Shown: in pieces, positions 29,281-39,600 of the stretch | Layout of the letters: each line of letters starts with the position of its first letter | How positions within the stretch are numbered: position 1 is the stretch's first letter | DNA from: Henricia sp. BOLD:AAB3569 | Lineage: Eukaryota; Echinodermata; Asteroidea; Spinulosida; Echinasteridae | Direction: 5' to 3' | DNA length: 64,000 bases | Assembly (NCBI GenBank): GCA_037783545.1 | Contig: JBBELK010000305.1 | Location: forward strand, 186,001 to 250,000 | Translations under genes and position numbers: made by a program | The notes under the pieces: model-generated | What the model was told of the DNA's origin: nothing | Database searches by the model: none | Seen by the model: the letters and a program-made list of their open reading frames with translations, nothing else

Positions 29281-29780
29281 TAACTATAGAATACAGGGCC
29301 CATGCGACAGCACCTTTTCAAAGACGAACGGAGACGATGTGATCGAAGAGACGGCGCCCTTTGGTGTGCGAAAGTATCACTTTGCCGTGACTTCGTCATA
29401 AAAAAATCTCCGAAGTACAAAGTGACCGAGGAGAGAACTTCGAAGACGCGGAGACGGGAGACAGAAGAGGAGCGCCCTCTTGTGGTCGAAAGCACAACTT
29501 TGCCGTTAATTCGTTAATTAAAAGCGCCCTCTGGACACCGAATTAAGTTGAAACGTAGAACACCCTCTGTTTCCAGTCTTTATTTACCTTTTTTGAAAGA
29601 CCGAATTAAGTTGAAACGTAGAACGCCCTCTGTTTCCAGTCTTTATTTACCTTTTTTGAAACATCCCTCTGTTCGTAGTTCATCGTGAATTAAAATAAAA
29701 GCGCCCTCTGGACAAGTCCGTGACTCCGTCTCCGGAGACGTGGAGATTGAAGTATAGTGGGCCCTGCATTCTATAGTTTA
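29281..29780. mobile_element. Element L with ACTATAGAATACAGGGCCC ends and GCGCCCTCT repeats
   Basis: The inverted ends TAACTATAGAATACAGGGCC and GGGCCCTGCATTCTATAG match over about 20 bp. The interior repeats the word GCGCCCTCT in degenerate form at least six times. It also contains a recent direct duplication of about 63 bp (29539-29601 and 29602-29663, with GAATTAAGTTGAAACGTAGA). It is non-coding. Confidence 0.7.
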
Positions 29781-29864
29781 GCCATTGCATTTTTCCTTGA
29801 TGAAGAACGTGTCGGAAGATCACATGTCAATCGCTTCACAGAAACGAGAATAAAATCGATGAAC

Positions 29865-29998
29865 ATAGACCATATCGCAAATCGTTTTTCACCAACAGAG
29901 GACGCCCTTTATTTGACCCATTTTCAATCCCATAGTGCATTGCAAAGGGTGTCCTCTGTTGGTGATAAACGATTTGCGATATATGCCATATGGTCTAT
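29865..29998. mobile_element. Short hairpin MITE (ATAGACCATATCGCAAATCG)
   Basis: The arm ATAGACCATATCGCAAATCG then TTTTTCACCAACAGAGGAC mirrors back at GTCCTCTGTTGGTGATAAAC and GATTTGCGATATATG..TGGTCTAT. About 134 bp with a small loop. Confidence 0.75.
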
Positions 29999-30137
29999 TG
30001 TCATGTCCCCAGAGCCCCATACTTTTTTATAGGTTTGTGTGAAAATTGCCAGCTTCACTTGTCATCCAATCCCATGCTTTGAGAAAGTCGATAAGGTTCC
30101 TTCCGCTGTTGGTCATGTGGTAAATAAATAAATAAAT

Positions 30138-30546
30138 GGTATTTTTTTCATATACATTGAACACGGATTTGGGTAAATTTATATATTGGAATCGATAGCT
30201 TATTCAATTCTAAGATATACTTCCCACTGACACTTCCGTCGCAAATGTTGCATAAATTTCTGAGATAAATAAATGATAAAATTACTGCATAAAGTAATTC
30301 ACAAAATGACGCGGCGTGCGGTCTGTGCGTAAGCGCAACAACAGAGGGCGCTGCGCGCGTGCGTGAATGGTTATCTTGTGCACTAACTGAAGGCAATTTT
30401 TGAATAAGAAAACGTGATTTTTCTACAGAAAAGCAACATTTGCGACAAAAGTGCAAGTGGGAAGTATATCTTAAAATTACATTATGTGTTGATTCCAGGA
30501 GGTAATTTCCTTAAAATCTTTGTTCAATGTATACGAAAAAAATACC
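30138..30546. mobile_element. Non-autonomous element K, copy 2 (inverted), 8 bp target duplication
   Basis: The same ends as copy 1 (GGTATTTTTTTCATATACAT...), with the interior in reverse order. AAATAAAT flanks both ends (30130-30137 and 30547-30554). Two independent 8 bp duplications fix the element's boundaries. Confidence 0.85.
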
Positions 30547-30554
30547 AAATAAAT

Positions 30555-31487
30555 ACTTAAAATAGCAAGGTTGAAAGTGGCAGTGACTTACTCTTGACCG
30601 ATACATTTTCAAAATGACGACTGATTTTGAAGTTTGACTCTTCAGCTGAGCATGCTGAGGCGGACCGGCGTGTAGTGTCAATCAAACCATGGAGCTATGA
30701 CTAGTAATGATCAAACTGACTCAGACAGAACTCACTAACTTGCTCGGATTATTACATTCAACCCAAAGCAAGCAGGAAAATGATGCACAGTTTTTGCAAG
30801 TTTACGGCTGCAGGCTGACCACTGACGTACGTCATGTACGCGTGTACGATCGCGAGTGTCGCATGTCGTGTATAGAGGCGATTAGCGCGCGCCTAGCCTG
30901 CCTCCGAATACGACTTGTTTGTTTGCTTTTCTCATTCCAGTAAAGTAAGTCTCTGATCGAATAACGCGCGCTTTGATTGGCCAAAATTGATAGGTAATTA
31001 CAATTCCTGATCACGCTGTCCAATAGAAATGCGTGTTGCAATTGCAATTTACAATGCAAGGAGCTTTAAACATGGCTGAATGAAAGGACGCTAGATTGCC
31101 CGAAGGGAGGTGAAAATCATCATTTTTCATGAGATTCATTAATTTTCGCATTCACAACCGAACCTAGTAATGTCTACAATAACAAATCTTCAAATCTGTA
31201 CGTGAAGCGTTGCATGAGGTAAGGGGAAAGAGTGTCGACGGAAAGGTGTTTGTACTCGTTGATTCATGTCTTTGTTTCACTTCAGCGGGGAAATCCATTC
31301 GTTGACATGCTGACACTGTACGCGCACACGATTCAACTCACTGTATAAGGAGTATACGGTGACATCGTTGATGGTGGACAATCGTGCGTACACACACGAT
31401 GTCCGTATAGCTGCGAGAACGAGCGCGTATGGGAGTAGTCATGCCATGGTTGGTATTTTTTTGTAACAACAACAGGCCAAGCTGAAG
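30555..31487. other. No gene recognised
   Basis: Contains a CpG-richer patch (30815-30905, GACGTACGTCATGTACGCGT). The open frames on both strands there mirror each other, and no exon could be assigned. Confidence 0.4.
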
Positions 31488-31897
31488 CTGTTTACTCAGG
31501 CTTAGCCCTGCGAGCAGTGCTTCGGGTAAACCCTCAGCCCTGTCGTCTAATGTACTCCAAATCTGTGGCAAACTCACGCAAATGAAATTTGTCCCATGGC
31601 TCTGATATTTGCTCAATAGGCATAGGTGCACTCACCCCAGTTTGCAAATATTCCGAAGAGTACGCATCGATCCGATGTCTAGTTTCGGTGAAATCGTGGG
31701 GAAAGTTTGAGACCCCGTGCGATGAAATATCGATGCGTACATGTACTCTTCGGAATATTTGCAAACTGGGGTGAGTGCACCTATTGAGCAAATATCAGAG
31801 CCATGGGACAAATTTCATTTGCGTGAGGTTACCACAGATTTGGAGTACATTAGACGACAGGGCTGAGGGTTTTCCCGAAGCACTGCTCGCGGGGCTA
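31488..31897. repeat. Palindrome of block A
   Basis: Block A runs forward from about 31500 (GAGCAGTGCTTCGGGTAAAC, GCTCTGATATTTGCTCAATA, AGTACGCATCGATCCGATGT). It is followed directly by its inverted copy from about 31726 (CGATGCGTACATGTACTCTT ... CTCGCGGGGCTAA). A third copy is at 32421-32645 and a decayed fourth at 33415-33575. Confidence 0.8.
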
Positions 31898-32027
31898 ACT
31901 CAGGCTCAGCATGGTCAGTGCTCGAAAAAAATCATGGTGACCAACTCACCGAGTAGGCTAGTAATAGTATTATTGAAATTGCGCTATAAAAAGGTCCAAG
32001 ATCATCAAAATCGGTCCAGTGGTTAGT

Positions 32028-33214
32028 GACTTAAAAATCTGTGACGCATCAGCCGCGCAGTCGCGACAATATTAGGCCTAGTATTGGTCAAATTGTAAGT
32101 CCGTAACCGAAGTTTGCAAGCTTGATGGACCCTACGTGAAATTGCACTGTAAATCCTGACGCCTTTTGTTTCTGTCATTTAATCTGTCAGGCTGATCTCT
32201 TTTTGATGCAGGTCCATTTGGGGCTGGTTTTCTTTATATTTAGGCCAAATATCACGCAAATCCACCTGTGCTGTGGTGAGATATTCCGCATTTTCCACCA
32301 CAAAATATCGACAAAATTGGCAGTTGGCGGGCGCCGTCAACTACCTAGTTTTGATTCAAGACACCAATACGGACATGACCATGGGCATAACAGAGCCCCT
32401 GCCCATAACGCCCTCATGCTTAGCCCCGCGAGCAGTGCTCCGGGAAAACCCTCAGCCCTGTCGCCTAATGTACTCCAAATCTGTGGCAAACTCACGCAAA
32501 TGAAATTTGTCCCATGGCTCTGATATTTGCTCAATAGGTGCACTCACCCCAGTTTGCAAATATTCCGAAGAGTACGCATCGATCCGATGTCTAGTTTCGG
32601 TGAAATCGTGGGGAAAGTTTGAGACCCTCCGTGCGATGAAATACCGCACGGAATCGTTAATGAAAATGAATAGTCAGCAACTTCAAAAATTGTGATGTGA
32701 TGCAAAGCGCCCTCTTTGACACGAAGCACGCTATTTTTTCTTGGTTAGTCTCAAATTCAAGAGTTATTATCACGTCCTTCAAGAGCAGACTGTAACAGGG
32801 CGCCATCAACTGACATTAAACATCGGCGCCAAGTACAGCATGAGGGCGCTATACCGGTAGGCACGGGCTTTGTTATGTCCATGTCCATGTTGGTGTCTTG
32901 AATCAAGACTAGGTACATGTAGTTGACGGCGCCCGCCAACTGCCAATTTTGGCGATATTTTTGGGCGGAAAACTAGGAAAATCTCATCATAGCACAGGTG
33001 GATTTGCGTGATATTTGGCACAAATACATGTACATGTATAAAGAAAACCAGCCCCAATAAATCTGCATCAAAAAGAAGTCAGCCTGACAGATTAAATGAC
33101 AGAAACAAAAGGCAGCATGATTTACAGTGCAATTTCACGTAGCGGTCAATCAAGCTTGCGAACTTTTGACCAATAATAAATAGTGGTGCGGCTGATGACC
33201 TCACGGATTTCCAA
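32028..33214. mobile_element. Compound foldback element (blocks C', A, B, C)
   Basis: Its ends are inverted copies of block C (about 300 bp each), starting near GACTTAAAAATCTGTGACGC and ending near TGACCTCACGGATTTCCAAG. Between them lie block A (32421-32645) and block B (32649-32825). Solo pieces at 23725-23905 and 28081-28472 show the family is dispersed. No transposase is seen. The terminal design resembles long-TIR foldback transposons. Confidence 0.7.
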
Positions 33215-33414
33215 GTCGCTACCTATTGCTGATTTAAAGTTTTGAAATATGTAGCTAGGCTATTTGTGAATATTGCAATTCACGCTCACTAACTTACGTC
33301 GCAGTCTCGTCTTCATTTTGATCGGTGTGGTAGTGTTGGGTTAACATTAGACCAGTGAACAGGGCGTCGTACATACATGTACATGTACCTCCGCACTGGA
33401 GCCGTTTCCAACCC

Positions 33415-33575
33415 AAAATCTGTGGCAAACTCCATTGGCTCTGATATTTGCTCAATAGGTGCACTCTGCACTCATCACCCCAACGTTCAAATATTCCGAA
33501 GAGTACGCATCGATCCGATGTCTAGTTTCGGTGAAATCGTGAGGCAAAATTTAGACCCTCCGTGAGATAAAATAC
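33415..33575 (+). repeat. Decayed block A copy
   Basis: Shares GCTCTGATATTTGCTCAATA, ATTCCGAAGAGTACGCATCG and GTCTAGTTTCGGTGAAATCG with the other block A copies, with internal losses. Confidence 0.7.
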
Positions 33576-33652
33576 ATGCCGTTTGCCCCAAAATCAAATA
33601 TGCGAATGCGCGAGAGCGGACAGGTCAACACGAGTTAGACTGGTTCCCTGTC

Positions 33653-33697
33653 CTCATATTTACTTCCCCTTCGACGAAAGGGGAAGTAAATATGAAG
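33653..33697. repeat. Small hairpin at TTTACTTCCCCTT
   Basis: ATATTTACTTCCCCTTTCG-type arms: CATATTTACTTCCCCTTCGA and AAAGGGGAAGTAAATATGA face each other within 45 bp. Confidence 0.6.
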
Positions 33698-34033
33698 TAA
33701 ATAATTTTGTTTTCAAACAGCATGAATATAAAGATGAATTACATTGCCTCACTTGTTGGGAAATTGAATTTGTATCTTTTTAAGTCGTCATCCCCATTTG
33801 CTCATAAATGACCTTGTTTCCTAAAATTTTCAATTTGTTTTTCTTCAACTTGGTACACTTTTACGGGGAATCCGACAGAAGCTCACAAGGTTAGAACTGT
33901 TTTAAACTTTTGCAGAGAGAAACAACGGTTGCAACTGCAGGAAGAAATGACAGAATTTCCTAATTCCACACAATATTCATCCGCAAAGGTACGTGTACAC
34001 ACCATGTGCGCAAAATACAGCCTCCCATTGGTC

Positions 34034-35018
34034 TACTTTTAGAAGGCTAAAAGTGATTTTCTGACGTTTACATTGGGACTTGATGAATCACTTTTAGCTG
34101 ATCAGGTTTTATTGTCCATAGCGAAATAATTGCCATAGCTGTACATCCAATATGGCGGCAGTTCACCAATCTAAAATTTCACCTTACAGTCAAAATTAAA
34201 CATTGAAAAACATACCAGGGAGGTCCTACCACTCTCAAGAATGTTGTGCCCTGGTCCGTTTTCCCCGATGATTCTTCTAAACAGGAAAAAACCTAGTCCA
34301 ACATAATTTGTCTTTACATGAGCGAAAAAGCGAGATTTACAGATGAACGAATCACTGCCAAGATAGCCCGCCCTCTTGTGGTCATGTCATTGTACTGCAG
34401 TGACGTCATACAATGAGATGACCACAAGAGGGCGGGCTATCTTGGCAGTGATTCGTTCATCTGTAAATCTCGCTGTTCGCTCCAGTTTGCCATGTTTGCT
34501 GGAAAATGTAAAGAAAAATTACGTTTGACTAGTTTGTTTCCTGTTTAGAAGAATCATCGGGGAAAACAGACCAGGGGCCAATTTCATAGAGGTGTTTAAG
34601 CACAAAAAATTGCTTAAGCACAAAAAACTCTTGCTCAGTAGAGTATGTTACCAGTGAAATCCTCATGTGATAGAAATAGTATATGACCAGTTTTAGAGGA
34701 CTGTTTCATTACCATGACAATCACATGAAATTTTTGCTGGTAACCTCATTTTATCAAGTTAGGTTTTTCATGCTTAAGCAATTTTTCATGCTTAAGCAGC
34801 TCTATGAAATTGGCCCCTGGGCACAACATTCTTGGGAGTGGTAGAACCTCCTTGGTATGTTTTTCAATGTTTAATTTTGACTGTAAGGTAAAATTTCAGA
34901 TTGGTGAACGGCCGCCATATTGGATGTGCAGCCATGGCAAATATTTCGCCATGGACAATAAAACCTGATCAGCTAAAAATGTAAACGTCAGAAAATCACT
35001 TTTAGCCTTCTAAAAGTA
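34034..35018. mobile_element. Long-arm foldback element G, copy 2, 10 bp target duplication (Mutator-like)
   Basis: The arms run inward from TACTTTTAGAAGGCTAAAAG and meet near 34400. CCCATTGGTC lies directly outside both ends (34024-34033 and 35019-35028). Long inverted arms with a 9-10 bp duplication are the hallmark of Mutator/foldback transposons. It shares CATTGAAAAACATACCA, TTCCCCGATGA and AAGAGGGCGGGCT with copy 1 at 10701. The right arm is interrupted by the MITE at 34572-34819. Confidence 0.85.
34572..34819. mobile_element. MITE family B, copy 2, nested in element G
   Basis: The inverted ends CAGGGGCCAATTTCATAGAG and CTCTATGAAATTGGCCCCTG are near perfect, and the interior has repeated GCTTAAGCA words. 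It splits the sequence CAGACCAGGGCACAACATTC of the host foldback arm, so it inserted after the foldback element. The copy at 4983-5260 is its relative. Confidence 0.85.
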
Positions 35019-35028
35019 CCCATTGGTC

Positions 35029-36528
35029 ACACACCCACAAAGGGTGCTCTACCGGTACATGTACTTTGGCGCAGAGTACATGTGGTTTCTTCTCAAGGTG
35101 TTCTTACATACCGAAGCTACATGTATAGCCCACTGGTGAGCGCGTTGCAAACATGGTGGTCGTACGTGATGATCATTTTTCTAAATAATGCGAGTACAGG
35201 TATGAGCATCAAACTGGTTGTGCTCACGTCTAGGCAAAAATAGGCCCGGTTTCTGGCAGACCTAGCTTGTTAACATGTTGGTTATCGTCAGGGAACGTTT
35301 AGGCAATGCGGTGGTGCTAGGGCATGGCCACAGGCTCCCATTGACGATGTGTAGCCACTTCGCGCCAAATATTTTGACTTTCTATTGGCAATAATTTCAT
35401 TTATACTGGCCGAAACATGCCGATTTTTGTATTTTGTAATTTCTCTTTTCATGTTCTGTTGAATAAAATGACTTTTATTAAACTGGAGTGGTTTTAATTT
35501 TATTTGGTCACATACATACATGTACCTACTGTTGTGCACAAACCTCGCAGAAACATAGTAAACTTGGAGCTTGCCTAGTCCAAGTAACTTGGACCCCTTT
35601 TTTAACATGGGGGTATGGCTATTAGGATATTATACAGGGTCCAAGCAAGTTCAGAGGTACCAGCTTTCCATTCATTCCTAGCTACGGTACATCACACCTA
35701 GAAATGTTTGAATGCCTACCGCTATTTCCTCTTAAAATATGTGCTACTCACTCTATTTATCGTCTTGCTGGATTCCCTATTTGTCTGTCATATGTGTACA
35801 TGTACATGTACCAATACAGGTCTCGGTAGTCAACCACGAAGAAAGAAGCACGTCCAAATGAAATTTTTTGCACAAAACGTCTGATCTCGACCAAATCTTG
35901 GGAAGATCTGCTTTGCACGTTCCTTATACGACAAGTCCATGAAGTCGAGTGCACTGGCGTGTGTTAAGCATAAGACAGGTTCCCTTATCCCAACTCGCCG
36001 TTAAACCAACTCGACCATTGTGCCAACTCAACCATTTACCAACTCGACCGTTGTGCATTGAGTACACACAGCAGTCGAGTTGGTTCGAGTCGAGTTGGTA
36101 ATGGTAAACGGTCGAGTTAGTCGCGGCGACCGAATGATTAGAATCTTTAGGTCTGGGAATCAGACAAGGGCAGTGCGCCACCTAACGTCCGCGATGGGTT
36201 AAGACTTAACCATTCGCGAACGTTAGGTGGCACTTTAGGAGTGCGAAATTTGAGAATGGTAGTGAGAAAAATATGACAAACGATATGGTATCAATTTTTC
36301 AAAACCCTTTTGAAAAAAAGGGGGCGAGGGTCAAAGAATGTGGTCTGGACACACCTCTTTAATCTTACTTACCGTATACCCCTTTCCCACTACAAAATCT
36401 CCGGGTTAACTCGGGGATAACGGCAATCCTTAACCCCGAGATACATGTACCCCGGGCCTTTACCCCAGTGTTCGTTAACCCTGCCAGTCTCTAAACAACT
36501 TTCCCTCCTGTTTTCTTTCTCCATGTAG
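35029..36528. other. Region upstream of the first TDG exon found
   Basis: No host exon was recognised. 35991-36118 has repeated AACTCGAC/GTCGAGTT words in both orientations, a small decayed hairpin. 36180-36236 is a short palindrome built on CACCTAACGTCCGCGA / TCGCGAACGTTAGGTGG. A TDG promoter or 5' exon could be here, but nothing marks it. Confidence 0.4.
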
Positions 36529-36614
36529 ATCACTATGTATATGTACGATCAACCAGACGAGGTTCCAACATTGTTGGACATGGATTCACAGAATCTGTGT
36601 ACACCATCAAACAG
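36529..36614 (+). CDS. TDG: TDG exon 1 (first found), [14 protein letters not shown]
   Basis: A polypyrimidine tract and CCATGTAG acceptor precede it, and AACAG|GTAATG closes it. It encodes [20 protein letters not shown] then LCTPSN, ending two bases into a codon. The next exon supplies one base (AG+T, Ser) and continues MSSLTMP, so the phase fits exactly. No homologue of this N-terminus is known to me. The acceptor implies a 5' UTR exon upstream. Confidence 0.7.
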
Positions 36615-39600
36615 GTAATGTTTGCTGTCAAAGAATTAGAAAGGAGCATTACATGTAGTACTTTTGTGTGTGTGTGAGACAGTGTAGAAATGCCTTTCCT
36701 TAGTCAACAACAAATGATAACTAAAGTGAACCTGTATGTTTACCTGCTACTGATGTTAATACACACACCCAGTTTATCACATCTTGAAATTGACTTTACA
36801 GTTTTTTGCGGAGGTTGTTTTTATGCGAAAGGGACAGATAACCAATAAAATTGACAAAAAAGTCATGCATTTTCAAATTTCTTGAAAATGTGATGGCACA
36901 GTGTGCCCAGTCAAATTTATTCTGTTAATTTTTGTAATATGACTGTAAAATATGAACATTTCTTTACAGATCGAGGTATTATTTTGATTAATTTAAGAAA
37001 TTTTGAAATCTTCATCCAGTGTTTACCAGTTTTGGATACGCTCTGCATGGTTCTCTACTAGCTGTTTTGTCTAGTTGTGCCGCCCGAAAAAAATCATCAG
37101 AGGTGCCGTTAGCGCCCGGACAAAAAATTGCCGTCTGGACAAAAAAATTTGCCGCCTAGACAAAAATAGGCCATTTTCCCCTTCTAAAAACACTTCAGAA
37201 GTATGACCGAGTCATTCCAAAATTAGGTGTAAAGTCACAAAACATAATTTGCTGACCGCTGGCATCATCAATACTATGCATATCTACATTGTATCGCAAT
37301 GGTGACCCCCAATCTGCAGGTCATTACAGCTGCATACATATGTTTTGAACAGTGCCCTCAAACGACAAACAGGGATTAACTGGATTGGTCAGTGTTCACC
37401 ATTTGGGGGCGCTGCTCAGTGCACCCGGACAAGATTTTGATCAGTGGAGAACACTGGTGGAAAAAAATTGCAAGTGATGCTGCATTGAGGTAGCAAGCCA
37501 GTAAATTGCAAAGATGTGTGGCATGCCTCCAGTAATTCCTTTACCAGAAATTCAAGTATATAGTATCTTCTGGAACACCTTCCAATATGATTACGCGAAA
37601 CCTGCTGCATTTTAAGGTTACATACTGTGTACATGTATTTTGTGGAGATCCTATAAGAAATAGTGATGAGGTAAAAGTGTGTTGATCCACAGTAAGGGAA
37701 TAGCACTCTTGCGCCCGAAGTACGGTACGCTAACCGTCGTCTCATATATCGTTGAGGCTTTTCCAACAATAAACTAACTTATTGTTGGAAACCCTTAAAG
37801 GACCGTGTCAAGATTTTCTGGACATTTTATCTACATGTAGATCTAACTTAACAATCACATAAAATACATCCCAAAAATAATATTCATAAAACAAGAAAAC
37901 CAAAAAATACAAAATATTAAGGTGAAATTTTGAGAGTAAGTTAACGTCTTGATCGTAAGTACATGTAGTGACACGAATCAAAATTTCGCTGTTTCGCTTC
38001 CATAGCAGAATTCGAAATCGGACTGACATGACTAAAGTTGGCTTTTCCGACTATTTTATAGTGCTAATAGCTGTAGCATAATTTATAAGTTAAAAGCACT
38101 TCTTCCTGAAATTGCGTGGAATGAAGTGTCCTTAAAGACCCTGTAGATGATCTGTTTTTGAGCGATTCTGCGAATAAAACCATTATAAATCAAAAGAAAG
38201 ACATCAACAAACTCATCCGAAGAAATTTCAGCTTTGTCAAATGTACCACGTTTGAAAAAAACATGAAAATCCATTTGCGTTTTCCTGGTCTTGGCGGGGT
38301 GTTTCAAATATTCGTTCTCAGTTGATCGGGTACTCTGTGGCTTGCGTCATGCACTCTGTGCACATGGTGCGCACATCATATACTGCGTGTGCGTGCAATG
38401 TATACAAATAAATCACGTTGGAACACGCACACGCAGTACACAGCGCCCATGCATTTTGGACCGCGTAGATGCGAACCAAAAATAAGTAAATCGTTTGCAA
38501 AGGATCTAAATAATTTCATCTTTACGGATTATTTTCTGGTAAAATTATATCATTTTGAGCGGAAACCTTTCATTGGGTAGTTGCTATTAATTCAATCTTT
38601 ACTTTCAGAACGTTTCCCCTGTAAACTCGTCGATTACTTTTTGGGGTCATTGCAAATGATACATTTTCATTCCAAAATTTTAGGAATACATATAACATGT
38701 ACAAATGGCGGTGGTTCTGAAAAGAAAAGGAAATTGTGTTTTGCATGTAAGGAGGTCCCAAGGGGCCCGCCTATCCACAAACAGGATTATATGGCACTCA
38801 TACAATTCAAAAACTGACTGTGAATTTATCTCCCACACTTATACCAACCCCATTAAGGTCCCACCCCATACATCCAAGGTCAAACGTTTTTTTTTTTTAA
38901 AGGCACCTAAAAATAACATCCTTCCTACCTCGCTGAAAAACATCAAACTTGCATCATCACTGGACAAGACAAGTAACGTGAATGGAATAATGCTCGAATA
39001 TCCGAGTCTGTTAAGATGTTGCCCTCATACATGTACAGTACCGGTACATGTATGTGCGGTACAATATACAATGTACGTATGTACACATGATATCCAAGCA
39101 CCTACATTTACATGTATGCAATGCTAAATAAAGCGTGACGTGCTTTGGTGCATTAGCTGTGAAATGCATGAACAACATACAAACATTAAATTTTAAATTT
39201 GTTTCTAACCAATTTTGGCGCCATGAGTCCCCCAAAAAACAACAAACCAAAAAACACCTTGAAACAAAACTACCTACTACATGTAGTCTCCTACCCAGAC
39301 CTGTTGGGCGAGCATCTCCAGCAGGTCTGGGTATGAGACTATACAAAACCACCTTCGAACAAAAATCTAAAATAAATTTTAAAATACTGTTAAACCTGCT
39401 ATTAAGGCCACCTTGATAAAGAGGCCACCTGTTTAGACTGCCGTATTTGGTCTTAATGCTAATGCAACCTCTATAATGAGGCAACCTGTTCATAGTGGCT
39501 ATTTTTTTGGGGTGTGGGGGGAGAAGGGAGAGGGAGCGGGAGTTTAACGGTCCTGATGGTGGCCACTATACAAGTTTCACTGTACATGTACATTTGGTAT

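Noticed and set aside
38581-39127. Plus-strand frames with [17 protein letters not shown] and a longer overlapping frame
   Set aside because: No family match, no splice sites in phase with TDG, and the two frames conflict.
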